This document shows, piece after piece, positions 17,196 to 26,193 of a stretch of DNA of 64,000 nucleotides. The stretch is taken from the NCBI GenBank assembly GCA_963729365.1, contig CAVSNQ010000010.1:277123-341122 (forward strand). The letters run 5' to 3'. The notes under the pieces are model-generated. The model had not been told where the DNA came from, made no database searches, and worked only from the letters and a program-made list of their open reading frames with translations. A program made the translations under genes and the position numbers. The DNA comes from JASHPR01 sp963729365 (GTDB taxonomy: Bacteria > Actinomycetota > Actinomycetes > Streptosporangiales > Streptosporangiaceae). The first letter of the stretch is position 1, and each line of letters begins with the position of its first letter.

Positions 17196-17988
17196 GACCC
17201 CAATCCTGGCACGACAGCGACGATGGAGCGGTCAGCCTGGAGCCGGCTGCTTCGCGGCGTTAAACGACAATCATCGCTGAATAGTGAGTTCTCGGCGTGG
17301 GCGGCGATGTATAAAAATGCAGCCCGGCTGACTGCCCGCCGGACAGTACCCGGGCACCGCTACACAGTCAACGACGCCCTGGGCTCGCGATAACCGCGCG
17401 CCGAGCCGCCGGTTATCTCAAGTCCGCTTTGGGGTGTCTCCGATGTAGCTTTACGCACCTTTGAGTTGCGTAGTGGACGCGTTATCTTAAGTGGTGTCTA
17501 CGACGCACCGGAAGCGATGTCACCCTCGTGGCCTGCATCGATTCCCTTGTCGCTGCGCTTTTGTCGACGGCACGCGAAAAATGACCCCGGTGTGGCCCAA
17601 GTGCCGACAGGGGGTCAGTTTTCCGATGCCGTTGACACTTTTGAGTTCTGAGCCGCGCCCATAACCTCACGTCAGCGACATGTCTCACACGCAAAGACCC
17701 TTCACGACCAGGGCTTATCCCAAATGGACTTAAGATAATGCCCGATATGACGCTGTGGGTTGGCCCTGACTGTACGTACGCTTGTGCGACCGAACTGGGC
17801 ATTCTGCGTGCCGGTTCGCCGACATTCTTTGACGTCGTCTATGCATGCCGCATGGGGCGGGCCGCTAGTTCAAGCGTGCCGCGGCTTGCCTCCGGGATCG
17901 TTACCCGGCCGCAGGGAGGACGGCACCCGGGACTCGCCGGGGCCGTGCGGAGATGTCGCCTCGGATGGAGCGCGGCGCATAGGGCTGC
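17196..17988. other. 800-bp gene-free interval with inverted repeats
   Basis: Base composition drops compared with the flanks and no frame is convincing. The middle contains the TTATCTYAAGT repeats listed separately. Confidence 0.6.
17411..17740. repeat. Element bounded by TTATCTYAAGTCC inverted repeats
   Basis: TTATCTCAAGTCC at 17413-17425 is matched in inverted orientation at 17726-17738 (complement TTATCTTAAGTCC). The similarity runs on as TTTGGG just inside each copy. A third, direct copy of the 11-base core TTATCTTAAGT lies at 17482-17492. The 330-bp interior has no gene. This looks like a MITE-like remnant or a set of binding sites. Confidence 0.55.
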
Positions 17989-18594
17989 TCAGAGCCAGCC
18001 CCGCTCGTTTGCCGTCCTGACGGCCCCTGCCCGGTTGCGCGTCCCGGTCTTAGCGATCGCAGCGGACAGGTAGTTACGAACGGTTCCCTCGGATAGGAAC
18101 AGCTTCCTGGCGATCTCGGACACGGTCGTCCCGGGGCTGGCAGCGACCAGCACGTCGCGCTCCCGGGCGGTTAGCGGTGAGACGCCGCCGGCGAGCGTGG
18201 CAAAGGCCAGTACCGGATCGACAACGCATTCGCCGGCCGCAACGCGCCGGATCGCGTCGGCGAGCTGCTCGGGCGGCGCATCCTTGACGACGAATCCCCA
18301 GGCGCCTGATTCCATCGCCCGCCGCACGTAACCAGGGCGCCCGAACGTGGTGAGGATCAGCGACCGGCACTGCGGGACTTCCTGGGCGAGCACGCCAGCC
18401 GCCGCCAGGCCATCGATCCCCGGCATCTCGATGTCCAGCAGGGCGACGTCCGGATGGTGCGCTAGCGCGGCGGCGGCCACCTCATCGCCGCGTCCGACTG
18501 CCGCTACTACCTCGAAGTCCTGTTCCAGTGCGAGCATCACGGCCAGTGCACGGCGGATGAGTTCCTGGTCCTCGGCGAGCAGGAGCCGGATCAT
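17989..18594 (-). CDS. LuxR/NarL-type response regulator (DesR-like)
   Basis: A 201-residue two-component regulator. The receiver domain has the acidic pair near residues 8-9 (LLAEDQE), phospho-acceptor Asp54 in ALLDIEMPG, and the conserved Lys in VVKDAPP. The C-terminal LuxR HTH runs LTARERDVLVAASPGTTVSE to FLSEGTVRNYLSAAIAK. The start ATG at 18592-18594 overlaps the kinase stop as ATGA, so it is translationally coupled to its sensor. It probably controls the upstream ABC genes; a candidate operator is at 21511. Confidence 0.93.
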   Translation of the reverse strand: MIRLLLAEDQELIRRALAVMLALEQDFEVVAAVGRGDEVAAAALAHHPDVALLDIEMPGIDGLAAAGVLAQEVPQCRSLILTTFGRPGYVRRAMESGAWGFVVKDAPPEQLADAIRRVAAGECVVDPVLAFATLAGGVSPLTARERDVLVAASPGTTVSEIARKLFLSEGTVRNYLSAAIAKTGTRNRAGAVRTANERGWL

Positions 18595-19763
18595 TGCGTC
18601 CCCCCGTCCGGTGACAGCGAGACCCGCAACCGCCATCCACTCGGCTGCAGCGGCCCGGCGTCCAGGACACCGCCGGCCGCGGCGACTCGCTCGCGCAGAC
18701 CCGACAGGCCGTTTCCCGGCGCGGCGGGCACGCCCACGCCGTCGTCCACGATCTCGACCGAGGACCGGGAGAGCCGCACTGCGCACGAGCTGGCGTGCGC
18801 ATGGCGGATGACGTTCGTCAGGCCTTCGCGTACGGCCCAGCCGAACAGGTTCTGGTAAGCGGGGTCGACAATGTCGACGGCGCCCGGAAGGTCGGCGCGG
18901 ATGCCGACGGCCTGCAGCAGCTCTCGTCCGGTGGCCAGTTCTCCGGCGAGCGTCACGTCGCGATAGCGGGTGACGGCCGCACGCACGTCCGCGAGCGACT
19001 GCCTGGCCAGGGTCTCGACCTCGGCTATCTCCTCAAGCGCTTGCGCGGGATCGGGCGCGCCGAGCCGGCGCGCCAGGCCGAGCTTGACGGTGATCGTGGT
19101 CAGCGAGTGGCCCAGCAGGTCATGCAGGTCGCGGGCGATCCGGAAGCGTTCGTTCTCCGCGGCCAGGCGGGCAAGCTCCGCCCGCGCATCGGCGAGCGCG
19201 TGATTGCCGCGCATCAGCTGAAGGACGATGAATGTCACGACAGCGGCGACCGGGATCGCGACCGGGATGAAACCGCCAAGCGTGGCGCGCAGGCTGTCAT
19301 GCCAGGAGGGAATGGCCACCGGGACCAGGAGCGCCCCCAGGGCCAGCGCCAGGACGGCGGGCGCGGACCGGCCACCCCACCGGGCCACAGCGATCATAGT
19401 GATGAACAGGCACATGACGAACGCCGCGGCGCGGGCGAATGGCAGCTCAGCCGCAAACAGCGCCACGAAGATGCCGTACAGGGCCCAGAATCGCCGTGAG
19501 GAGCTGGTCTGCCAGAGCAGTGCTGGCGCAGGGACGAGCCAGCAGAGGCCGAAGGCAGCCAGGACCGCATAGCCGCATACCGCGGCGGAGCCCCGCGAGT
19601 ATTCCGTCACAGCGTGAACCACAAAGAGCAGGTAGACAAGAGGGACCGCCCTAAAGACGAGCAGGCGCCATCCTTGTGCCCAACTGCGCTGGTTCGCTAC
19701 CCACTCCGCTTCGGCCGGGCTGGCCGGTGCGCTGTCCGGGTCCACGTTTTCCCAAGACTTCAC
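18591..19763 (-). CDS. DesK-type sensor histidine kinase
   Basis: About 390 residues. An N-terminal membrane domain of five or six helices (VYLLFVVHAV, ALLWQTSS, FWALYGIFVALFAAE and others) leads to a HisKA_3 dimerisation domain with phospho-acceptor His in RDLHDLLGHSLTTI. The HATPase domain has the N-box (EGLTNVIRHA) and G1 box (DDGVGVP). I choose GTG 19761-19763 as start because the upstream frame is Arg-rich and overlaps the permease gene. Third gene of an ABC-two-component operon; such systems often sense membrane state or a compound exported by the transporter. Confidence 0.9.
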   Translation of the reverse strand: MKSWENVDPDSAPASPAEAEWVANQRSWAQGWRLLVFRAVPLVYLLFVVHAVTEYSRGSAAVCGYAVLAAFGLCWLVPAPALLWQTSSSRRFWALYGIFVALFAAELPFARAAAFVMCLFITMIAVARWGGRSAPAVLALALGALLVPVAIPSWHDSLRATLGGFIPVAIPVAAVVTFIVLQLMRGNHALADARAELARLAAENERFRIARDLHDLLGHSLTTITVKLGLARRLGAPDPAQALEEIAEVETLARQSLADVRAAVTRYRDVTLAGELATGRELLQAVGIRADLPGAVDIVDPAYQNLFGWAVREGLTNVIRHAHASSCAVRLSRSSVEIVDDGVGVPAAPGNGLSGLRERVAAAGGVLDAGPLQPSGWRLRVSLSPDGGTQ

Positions 19764-19774
19764 GGTCAGCGAGC

Positions 19775-20503
19775 TCAGACGCGGCTCGTGTCGCGCCGGT
19801 AGACGAGCACGGCGAGCGGGACGAGAGCGACGACCCAGACGGCGAGCACGATCCACCCCTCGAGCGGCCAGTCACCGCCGCCGCTGGCGCTCTTCCCGGC
19901 CTGAACAAGCCAGTAGGAGGGGAGCAGCTTCACGATGGTCTGCCCCACCCCGCCGGTGAAGAGCCGGCCGAAGGCGCCGCCCAGCAGGGCGAAGAGGACG
20001 ACGATCCCGCCCACCGCAGGCACCATCACCTCGACCGTCACCAGGTGGCCCAGGGCGATCCCGATCACAACGAACGGTGCCAGGCCGATGAGCAGCAGCC
20101 CGGTCATCTCCAGCCACTGCGTGGCATCGAGCCGTACCCCGAGCGATGCGCCGGCCAGGTAGAGCAAAACCAGGGCGGGAATCGCCACCAGGTAGGCGGT
20201 GACCACCTTGGAGGCGAAGTAGGTGCCGGCCCGCAACGGCGTGGTCCGCGTGTGGCGGGCCCAGCCGCCGGCTCGGTCGCGCGCGATACGCGCCCCCGGC
20301 GCGATCGCGGCCCACATGGCACCGTACGCCGCCATCCCGGTCATGAAGTACAGCGGGAACGTGATGCCCTCGGTGAGGTGGCTGCGGTTCCCCGGGGTCA
20401 CCGCGTAGTAGATCACAAGTGGCAAGGCCAGGGTGAGGCCAACGGTCGTTGGGAACCGGTACATCCGGAGGATGTCATACCGGAGCTGAGTGGCGTTCAT
20501 CAT
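19775..20503 (-). CDS. ABC-2 type transporter permease
   Basis: A 242-residue membrane subunit with six hydrophobic segments. The family region GGWARHTRTTPLRAGTYFAS precedes the core helices, and the last helix ends VLVYRRDTSR. The length and layout match DrrB/YadH-like exporters. Start ATG 20501-20503 overlaps the ATPase stop (ATGA). It forms the channel for the adjacent ATPase. Confidence 0.9.
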   Translation of the reverse strand: MMNATQLRYDILRMYRFPTTVGLTLALPLVIYYAVTPGNRSHLTEGITFPLYFMTGMAAYGAMWAAIAPGARIARDRAGGWARHTRTTPLRAGTYFASKVVTAYLVAIPALVLLYLAGASLGVRLDATQWLEMTGLLLIGLAPFVVIGIALGHLVTVEVMVPAVGGIVVLFALLGGAFGRLFTGGVGQTIVKLLPSYWLVQAGKSASGGGDWPLEGWIVLAVWVVALVPLAVLVYRRDTSRV

Positions 20504-21474
20504 CTGGTCTCTTCTTTCCCGGTACCCGTGCCCCCGTAGTCCTGCCCGGCACTCGCGCCGTCGCCGTCCGGGTCGTCGGCAGTCAACTCCACGAACGCCT
20601 CCTCGAGGCTCTCCCCCTTAACCTCGATGTCCCGCACGACGCCTGGGAACTTCCCGAGCAGGGCGCTGAGAGCCATGTCAGCATCCGAGCACGACAAGAT
20701 GACCGCATCCCCATGCCTGTCCGCACTCAGCACCCCTGGCAACGCCCCGAGCGAGGCCACGTCGACTCCCGGCAGCGTCGCCCGGATCGTGCGAGAACCC
20801 GCCCGCGCTTTGATCTCGGTGGCCGGGCCGTCGGCAATGATCCGGCCGCGGGCGATGAGCACGATCCGGTCGGCGAACGCGTCGGCCTCCTCCAGGTAGT
20901 GCGTGGCAAAGACGATAGTCTTTCCCCGCTCGGCGATGCTTCGCATCGTCTGCCAGAAGTCGCGCCGGCCTTCGACATCGATCCCCGACGTCGGCTCGTC
21001 GAGGATAAAGAGGTCAGGGTTGCCGACCAGAGCGAGGGCGAAGTACGCCCGCCGGGCCTGGCCGCCCGACAGCTTCCTGGTCCACCGATCGGCGAACTCT
21101 GCCGCCCCGGTCAGGCGGAGCACGTCTTCGACGGGAAGCGGATGCGGGTAATAGGACGCCACCAGCGTCACCGCCTCGCGCACCTTGACCAAGTCGGGCA
21201 GCGATCCGGTCTGGAGCATCGCCCCGACCCAGCCCGCACGCACGGCCGCCGCTGGCGGCACGCCGAAAACCGACACCGTCCCGCCATCCGGGCGGGTGAG
21301 GCCGAGCATCATGTCGAGTGTCGTCGTCTTGCCGGCGCCGTTCGGCCCCAGCACCGCGACCGTCTCACCAGGGGCGATCATCAGGTCGATCGATCGGACG
21401 GCGCGCACCCGGCCGTAAGACTTAGACAGCTGAGACAGGACAATCCCGCCGCCAGAAGCGTTAACAGAGGCCAT
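20500..21474 (-). CDS. ABC transporter ATP-binding protein
   Basis: A 324-residue ATPase of the DrrA/CcmA class. Walker A GPNGAGKTT is at residues 43-51, followed by the signature LSGGQARR, Walker B LFILDEPTSG, and the H-loop ATHYLEEAD. The C-terminal 100 residues form the usual extension of drug/antibiotic exporters and end in a Gly-rich acidic tail. The start at ATG 21472-21474 is favoured; the longer open frame upstream is non-family. First gene of the four-gene operon. Confidence 0.92.
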   Translation of the reverse strand: MASVNASGGGIVLSQLSKSYGRVRAVRSIDLMIAPGETVAVLGPNGAGKTTTLDMMLGLTRPDGGTVSVFGVPPAAAVRAGWVGAMLQTGSLPDLVKVREAVTLVASYYPHPLPVEDVLRLTGAAEFADRWTRKLSGGQARRAYFALALVGNPDLFILDEPTSGIDVEGRRDFWQTMRSIAERGKTIVFATHYLEEADAFADRIVLIARGRIIADGPATEIKARAGSRTIRATLPGVDVASLGALPGVLSADRHGDAVILSCSDADMALSALLGKFPGVVRDIEVKGESLEEAFVELTADDPDGDGASAGQDYGGTGTGKEETR

Positions 21475-21898
21475 GGCAAGAGGGTGGCGCGTCCGCGCGC
21501 TGACCGTGTAGTGCCAAATGTCACAAGCCGCATCTACCCAGTTCCAGGCCCCCATGATGCCCCGTCCGGCTGGCGCCGGGATTCGCGGCTGCCGCCCGGG
21601 GTGCCGGCACGCAGCCACCGCCCATGCCGCCTGATCCGGCGCAGGTGGTTCCGGTCCTCTGGAGCCGTGCGCGGCACGACCGAACGGGAAGATCTGCGTG
21701 GGCAATAGCCGTCGGAAGGGATGCTGTGATCCGCGCCGAGTCGGAGCATCGTTCGGCGTCCTCTGAGTAGCGGCGACCACGCTGCGTGACTGCGCTCCAC
21801 GATCTACGGCTGTGGTCCAATGTTGCGAGTAATCATGCGTATTAGGGCATGGGTATGCGTTCGGCAAACGCCCGTCCTTGCTGCGTTAGCATCCGGGT
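21475..21898. other. Interval between the divergent ABC operon and the GNAT pseudogene
   Basis: No coding sequence is convincing. It should hold the ABC operon promoter and the candidate operator at 21511-21524. Confidence 0.5.
21511..21524. promoter_or_regulatory. Candidate response-regulator operator upstream of the ABC operon
   Basis: GTGCCAAATGTCAC is an inverted repeat with one mismatch (GTGnCA, 2-base spacer, TGnCAC), 37 bases before the ATPase start. Its position fits autoregulation by the LuxR-type regulator encoded at the end of the operon. Confidence 0.4.
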
Positions 21899-22449
21899 GT
21901 GAGCACCCGGATCGAAACGTCACGCCTGGTCATCCGCACCTTCGAGCCTCGCGACGCCGAGGCATGGATCGCGATGGTCAACGACCCGGAGGTCAACCGC
22001 TTCCTCCCGCCAGGACCAGACGTGACTATGCAGACCTTCCAGGAGGTCATCGAGCGGCGGCATGCGATGGAGCGCGAAGTCGGCTACACGATGTGGGCTG
22101 TCGATGACAAGACGACGGGCGCCTTCGTCGGGCAATGCGGCATCCGGCCAGTTGAGGAGGACGCTGGGCCTGAGATCGACCTGGCGTACCACTACACCAG
22201 GGCCTCCTGGAACAAGGGATACGGCACCGAGGCAGTGATCGCCGTCCTCGCGCACGGCCTCGGGCCGGCCTTGACCGCATCATGGCGGTCGCCACGCGGG
22301 AAAACACCGGCTCGTGGCGGGTCATGGAGAAGGCCGGGATGCGCTATGAGGGGCTCGTCAATTATTACGGGCTCGAAGGCCTGAAGAAGTACGTCGCTGA
22401 CAGGGAATGGTGGAGGCCGCCACGTGACCGCTCCGGCACTCGCGCATAG
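21899..22449 (+). pseudogene. GNAT acetyltransferase with a single-base frameshift
   Basis: The first 120 residues match RimJ/RimL-type N-acetyltransferases: RLVIRTFEPRDAEAWIAMVN, GAFVGQCGIRPVEE, then the acetyl-CoA-binding part YHYTRASWNKGYGTEAV. Near 22260 the frame is lost; the next frame supplies the expected end: LDRIMAVATRENTGSWRVME, then KAGMRYEGLVNYYGLEGLKK, stopping at 22449. One base separates it from an intact gene, so it is either a recent pseudogene or a sequencing error. Confidence 0.82.
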
Positions 22450-22796
22450 TTCACATCAGAAGATCTTCAATGGCGGGGTTTACGCCCGACGCTGGCACCC
22501 GGCCGAGACCAAGATCAACTTTAGTTAAGTGGCATGGCCTCAGGAGCCGACGCTGCGCGGGCCGACTCCCCTGGCTTTGCTGACCAGATCCGGCCGGGGC
22601 ATCCTCGCCCGAGAGCACGATACGCCCGCGCCGACGAAGGCTCGCGCCCCCTTTGCCGTCCCGCCCTATCCAGACCCGGGCCGCCGGGGAAGGCGGCGCT
22701 ACCATGTCGCGTAACTGACCCAGCTGACTCCGCGCTGGCTGGTCAACGGGGCGCCCTGGTTCGCTTCGCAGCCGTACCATAACGGAGGAGTTCTTC
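22450..22796. other. Interval without a recognisable gene
   Basis: No convincing coding sequence. The end of the interval carries the ACGGAGGAG ribosome-binding site of the next gene. Confidence 0.5.
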
Positions 22797-23348
22797 ATGC
22801 GTGTTGTTGACCTTGTCATCTTCGTCGGCTGGGTGGCCTTCTGGGTCTACTGGCTCGTGGCGGCCACCGGGGCTAAGGCCGGCCAGACGAGATGGGCCCG
22901 GTTCGCGGGCTTCCGGGTCGGTCTCATTCTGGTCATTCTTCTCTTGCTGCGAGTCAGGGCTTTCCGAGGGCATGTGGCGGCCACGAACGACCCATTATTG
23001 TGGGGCATCGGCTTGGCCCTCTTCTTGCTGGGGCTGGCGCTGGCAATATGGGCCAGGGTGTACATCGGCCGGAACTGGGGAATGCCGATGTCCCAGAAGG
23101 TCGACCCGGAACTGGTCACAGCCGGCCCATACAGCAGAGTCCGTCACCCCATCTACTCGGGCATCATCCTGGCGATGATCGGCACGACGATCGCCGTCAG
23201 CCTGTATTGGCTGGCAGCGGTGGTAGTGACTGGAGCGTACTTTATCTATAGCGCCATTATGGAGGAGCGCTCCATGGCCCGCCTCTTCCCTGACTCGTAT
23301 CCCGAATACAAGCGGTCGACCAAGATGCTGGTCCCCTTCATCTTCTGA
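22797..23348 (+). CDS. Isoprenylcysteine carboxyl methyltransferase-family membrane protein
   Basis: A 183-residue integral membrane protein with about five helices. The SAM-binding signature is present: ELVTAGPYSRVRHPIYSGII, later EERSMARLFPDSYPEYKRST. The family includes isoprenylcysteine and phospholipid methyltransferases, but bacterial members are mostly uncharacterised and lack prenylated protein substrates. GGAGGAG lies 7 bases before the ATG. A second ICMT-like gene is at 43780. Confidence 0.88.
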   Translation: MRVVDLVIFVGWVAFWVYWLVAATGAKAGQTRWARFAGFRVGLILVILLLLRVRAFRGHVAATNDPLLWGIGLALFLLGLALAIWARVYIGRNWGMPMSQKVDPELVTAGPYSRVRHPIYSGIILAMIGTTIAVSLYWLAAVVVTGAYFIYSAIMEERSMARLFPDSYPEYKRSTKMLVPFIF

Positions 23349-23684
23349 GCTTCCGCGGCACAACCCGGAATGGTCGCGCGAACGGCCACGCGAGCGCCTG
23401 ACCAGCGCCACTGGTTACCGGGCTATCGCTTGGTCCCGGCTCCCAGCCCTGCAGCTGGGCGCGAAGTAGCCGGCATCCTCGGCCAACTTACGCGACCATG
23501 CCATCGAGCCATGGTCCGCGCCTCCAGGCCTCGGCGCACCGGGTGCGGACGCGCCCAGATGTCGGAACGCGACGGAACCGCAGTTCCGACCAGCTCTCGA
23601 GCCGGCGATCCGCTCCCCCATCCCCTGACCTGGATGTGCGCCGCCCGGAACCCGGGCAGTCCCATTACCGGGAGCTGAGGTCCG

Positions 23685-24035
23685 TCAGCCAGCGAACTGG
23701 CGCGCGGCCCGGGCCGCGGCACACGGAGCGCACAACAGCACGTCAACATCGCCCAGCACACCCGACCGGCACCGGCCCGTAATCACCGCGTCGAACACCT
23801 CGCAGATGCCGCCGTCAGCCGGATGAGCCCTCGAACACCAGCACAGGCAAGGCCGCCGCCGCAGGACCGTCTCCGCCCGATCGAGCACGGCCCGGACCTC
23901 AGCACGGTGAGCCGCCGCCGCGACCGCATCGAAGGCCGGCCGGATCCGCTCCAGCCCATCCGCCATCGCCTGCCCGACTCTGCGGCCCGCCTCGGCCAGC
24001 ATCTCGGGCAGCTCGATGTCCCCGTCGTCGCCCAC
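23685..24035 (-). CDS. Cys-rich hypothetical protein
   Basis: A 116-residue protein starting at GTG 24033-24035, with GGAGG 8 bases upstream. The first half is helical and charged (EMLAEAGRRVGQAMADGLER). The second half has CLCWCSRAHPADGGIC and LLCAPCAAARAA, cysteine pairs that could bind zinc. The family is not recognised. It lies just downstream of the acyl-CoA dehydrogenase remnant on the same strand. Confidence 0.55.
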   Translation of the reverse strand: MGDDGDIELPEMLAEAGRRVGQAMADGLERIRPAFDAVAAAAHRAEVRAVLDRAETVLRRRPCLCWCSRAHPADGGICEVFDAVITGRCRSGVLGDVDVLLCAPCAAARAARQFAG

Positions 24036-24099
24036 GATCGCATCCTCCCACCCGCGAAGACCCTGAGCCAGGGCACCTTCACGCCACCCGCGCCCAAGC

Positions 24100-24364
24100 C
24101 GCACGCCATGGGGCTCATCCCGGCGCACCCGTACCCGCTGAGGTCCTCGCCGACGATGCCGAGCTCGGGCAGCCGCCGGACCAGCTCCCACGGGATCCCG
24201 GCCCGCTCCCAGTCCGGGCCGATGACCGGCACGACCTCCTCGTCGGCGAACCGCCGGACGGCCATGAAGTTCGACCACTGCTCGTCGGTGAACTACTCCC
24301 GGACGTAAAAGAAGTCGGTTCCGAGCGGCTCCCCGACACGCGCGTTGGTGATCTGCTCGGTCAT
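24100..24364 (-). pseudogene. Acyl-CoA (glutaryl-CoA type) dehydrogenase, 5' remnant with nonsense codon
   Basis: From ATG 24362-24364 the frame reads MTEQITNARVGEPLGTDFFY, then VRE followed by an in-frame TAG at 24293-24295 (normally a Gln codon), then FTDEQWSNFMAVRRFADEEV, ELVRRLPELGIVGEDLSGYG, and CAGMSPMACGL. The match ends there, at about 24100, after roughly 90 of 390 residues. The ATG overlaps the hydrolase stop as ATGA, so this was once the second gene of an operon. Confidence 0.82.
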
Positions 24365-25254
24365 GCCCGCCCCTCCTTACTTGCCTGAACGCCACGCCGC
24401 GCCCCATTTCCAGCTCCACCCGCGAACCCGGGCTCGGCGGTCAGGAACGCCTCCACGATGGGCGCCAGGCGCCCGGCTTCCGCGACCAGGTCCACGTGGC
24501 CGCCGTGGTAGATGTGCAGTTCGCTGCGCGGGATCAGCCGGTGCATGATCCGCGCGTTGACCGGCGGGATGATCGGGTCGTCGTCGCCCGCCAGGATCAG
24601 GGTGGGCTGGCGGATCAGCGGCAGCATCGGCAGGCTCGTCCAGCCGATGCCGGAGGCGAGCTGGTAGTAGTAGCCCCTGGCCGGCCCGGCGTGCCCGGGC
24701 GTGCCGAGGAGCCCGCTGGCCCGCGACGGATCGTTCCTGATGCTTCCGCCATAGAGGTGCCCGGCGATGGTCGACGCGTACCCGGGGTCCCGGTACCGGC
24801 GCGGTGAGAGCAGGTGCCGCAGGACGCGGGGGTGACCGGGCACCATCAGCGCCCCGGGTGCCGTGGCGACGAGCACCAGGCGGCGCACGCTGGCCGGGCA
24901 GCGGATGGCGAGCTGCTGTGCGAGCCCGCCTCCCCAGGAGATGCCCAGGACATCGGCCTGCTCGTAGCCGAGCTGGCCGAGCAGATCGCGCAGCAGCGGG
25001 GCCAGGGTGGCCAGGTGGTAGGGGATCACCGGGGCCGGTGACCCGCCGGTGCCCGGCATGTCGAACCGGACGACCGGGCGCTGCGGGTCGAGCGCGTCAA
25101 CGAACGGCTGCAGCAGGTCGAGGCGGGCGCCGATGCCGTTGCACAGCAGCAGCGGCGGCCACTCCGGGCTCCCGTCGCGCACCGCGACCCGCAGGGCGCG
25201 GCCGCGCACGGTCAGCACCGGCATGCACTCGCACCGAAGAGAGGCATGAGACAT
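24361..25254 (-). CDS. Alpha/beta hydrolase, poly(3-hydroxyalkanoate) depolymerase-like
   Basis: A 297-residue alpha/beta hydrolase. The family hallmarks of intracellular PHA depolymerases are clear: PPLLLCNGIGARLDLLQPFV, VVRFDMPGTGGSPAP, nucleophile Ser106 in LGISWGGGLAQQLA, acid Asp in LAGDDDPIIPPVNARIM, and His in YHGGHVDL. It would release hydroxyacyl monomers from storage polyester. The start ATG 25252-25254 is chosen because the sequence before it is non-family. It was coupled (ATGA) to the acyl-CoA dehydrogenase that is now a pseudogene, so the original pathway is disrupted here. Confidence 0.85.
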   Translation of the reverse strand: MSHASLRCECMPVLTVRGRALRVAVRDGSPEWPPLLLCNGIGARLDLLQPFVDALDPQRPVVRFDMPGTGGSPAPVIPYHLATLAPLLRDLLGQLGYEQADVLGISWGGGLAQQLAIRCPASVRRLVLVATAPGALMVPGHPRVLRHLLSPRRYRDPGYASTIAGHLYGGSIRNDPSRASGLLGTPGHAGPARGYYYQLASGIGWTSLPMLPLIRQPTLILAGDDDPIIPPVNARIMHRLIPRSELHIYHGGHVDLVAEAGRLAPIVEAFLTAEPGFAGGAGNGARRGVQASKEGRA

Positions 25255-25392
25255 GGTGACATAGTTGTCATTCGCTCCACACAAGCGTCCACAGGCTGTG
25301 GGTAATCCTGCCCCGGGCACCGCATGAAATGCGTGACCATATCCGTGCGTCTGTGGAAAAATCCCTCCGGCCACCCCTGCCGTAATGCCGTG

Positions 25393-25517
25393 AGTACTGC
25401 AGTACTGCATAGCTCCAGAGACGCTTCGTCCCTGGTAGCTCAGCGTCCCGGCGCGCGCACTGCCCGCCAGCAGGGCCAAGACCGGCTACCGCAATGCCGC
25501 GCGCGCTGCAATACTGC
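25393..25517 (+). promoter_or_regulatory. Palindromic operator cluster upstream of parA
   Basis: AGTACTGCAGTACT at 25393-25406 is a perfect palindrome overlapping a second one, TGCAGTACTGCA, at 25398-25409. A degenerate copy, TGCAATACTGC, lies at 25507-25517, five bases before the ParA start codon. This arrangement fits binding sites for the RHH protein encoded downstream. Confidence 0.55.
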
Positions 25518-25521
25518 CTTG

Positions 25522-26193
25522 ATGACGGGGATCCGCCTCGCCCTTGCCAATCTCAAGCCGGGCACGGGCAAGACAACATCGGCGGTCTGGCTAGCGCACG
25601 TTTTCGCGGAGGCCGGGAACAGTGTGCTGCTCGTGGACGCGGACCCTTCTGGCAGCGCCCTGGAGTGGTCCGACCTCGCCGCCATGTACCCGGGGCTGCC
25701 GCCGCGGGCCGCGTTCCCGTTCCGGATCGTCGCCCTGCCGTCCCGCGAACTGCACCGCCGCATACCCGAGATCGCCAAGGCCGACGACGTGGTGATCATC
25801 GACGCGCCGCAACTCGAGGACCACGTCGCAATCGCCAGGTCGGCGCTGCGCAGCGCCGACCTGATCTTGATCCCGTGCGCGCCCAGCCCCATCGAGATCA
25901 ACCGCACCTCGCCGATGCGGGACGAGATCAGCGAGGTCGGGGCGGCCAGGGACCGGCCCGCCCGTTCGGCCGTGCTGCTGAACCGCTGCGTCACCCGGGC
26001 GATCTCCACGGCCGACGCCCGGGAGGCGCTGCAGGGTCTCGGCTACGACGTGCTGGGGACGGCGGTGCCGCGGCTCGAGGTCTACGCGCAGAGCTTCGGC
26101 ATGCCGATTCCTGGTACCGGGCGCGAGGTGTGGCGCCACGTGGCCCACGACCTCATCGAGCGGTGCTCTCCGCTCTGCTCCGTGCGGTCATGA
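25522..26193 (+). CDS. parA: ParA-family ATPase
   Basis: A 223-residue deviant-Walker ATPase. KPGTGKTT at residues 12-19 has the signature Lys12, then VDADPSGSALEW and the Walker B region VVIIDAPQ. It lacks an N-terminal HTH domain, so it belongs to the small type Ib/CpsD-like class that normally works with a short ribbon-helix-helix partner. ATG 25522 is the start. The RHH gene overlaps its stop by ATGA. Such pairs segregate low-copy plasmids or position cargo; here it may be a plasmid or integrative-element remnant. Confidence 0.9.
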   Translation: MTGIRLALANLKPGTGKTTSAVWLAHVFAEAGNSVLLVDADPSGSALEWSDLAAMYPGLPPRAAFPFRIVALPSRELHRRIPEIAKADDVVIIDAPQLEDHVAIARSALRSADLILIPCAPSPIEINRTSPMRDEISEVGAARDRPARSAVLLNRCVTRAISTADAREALQGLGYDVLGTAVPRLEVYAQSFGMPIPGTGREVWRHVAHDLIERCSPLCSVRS

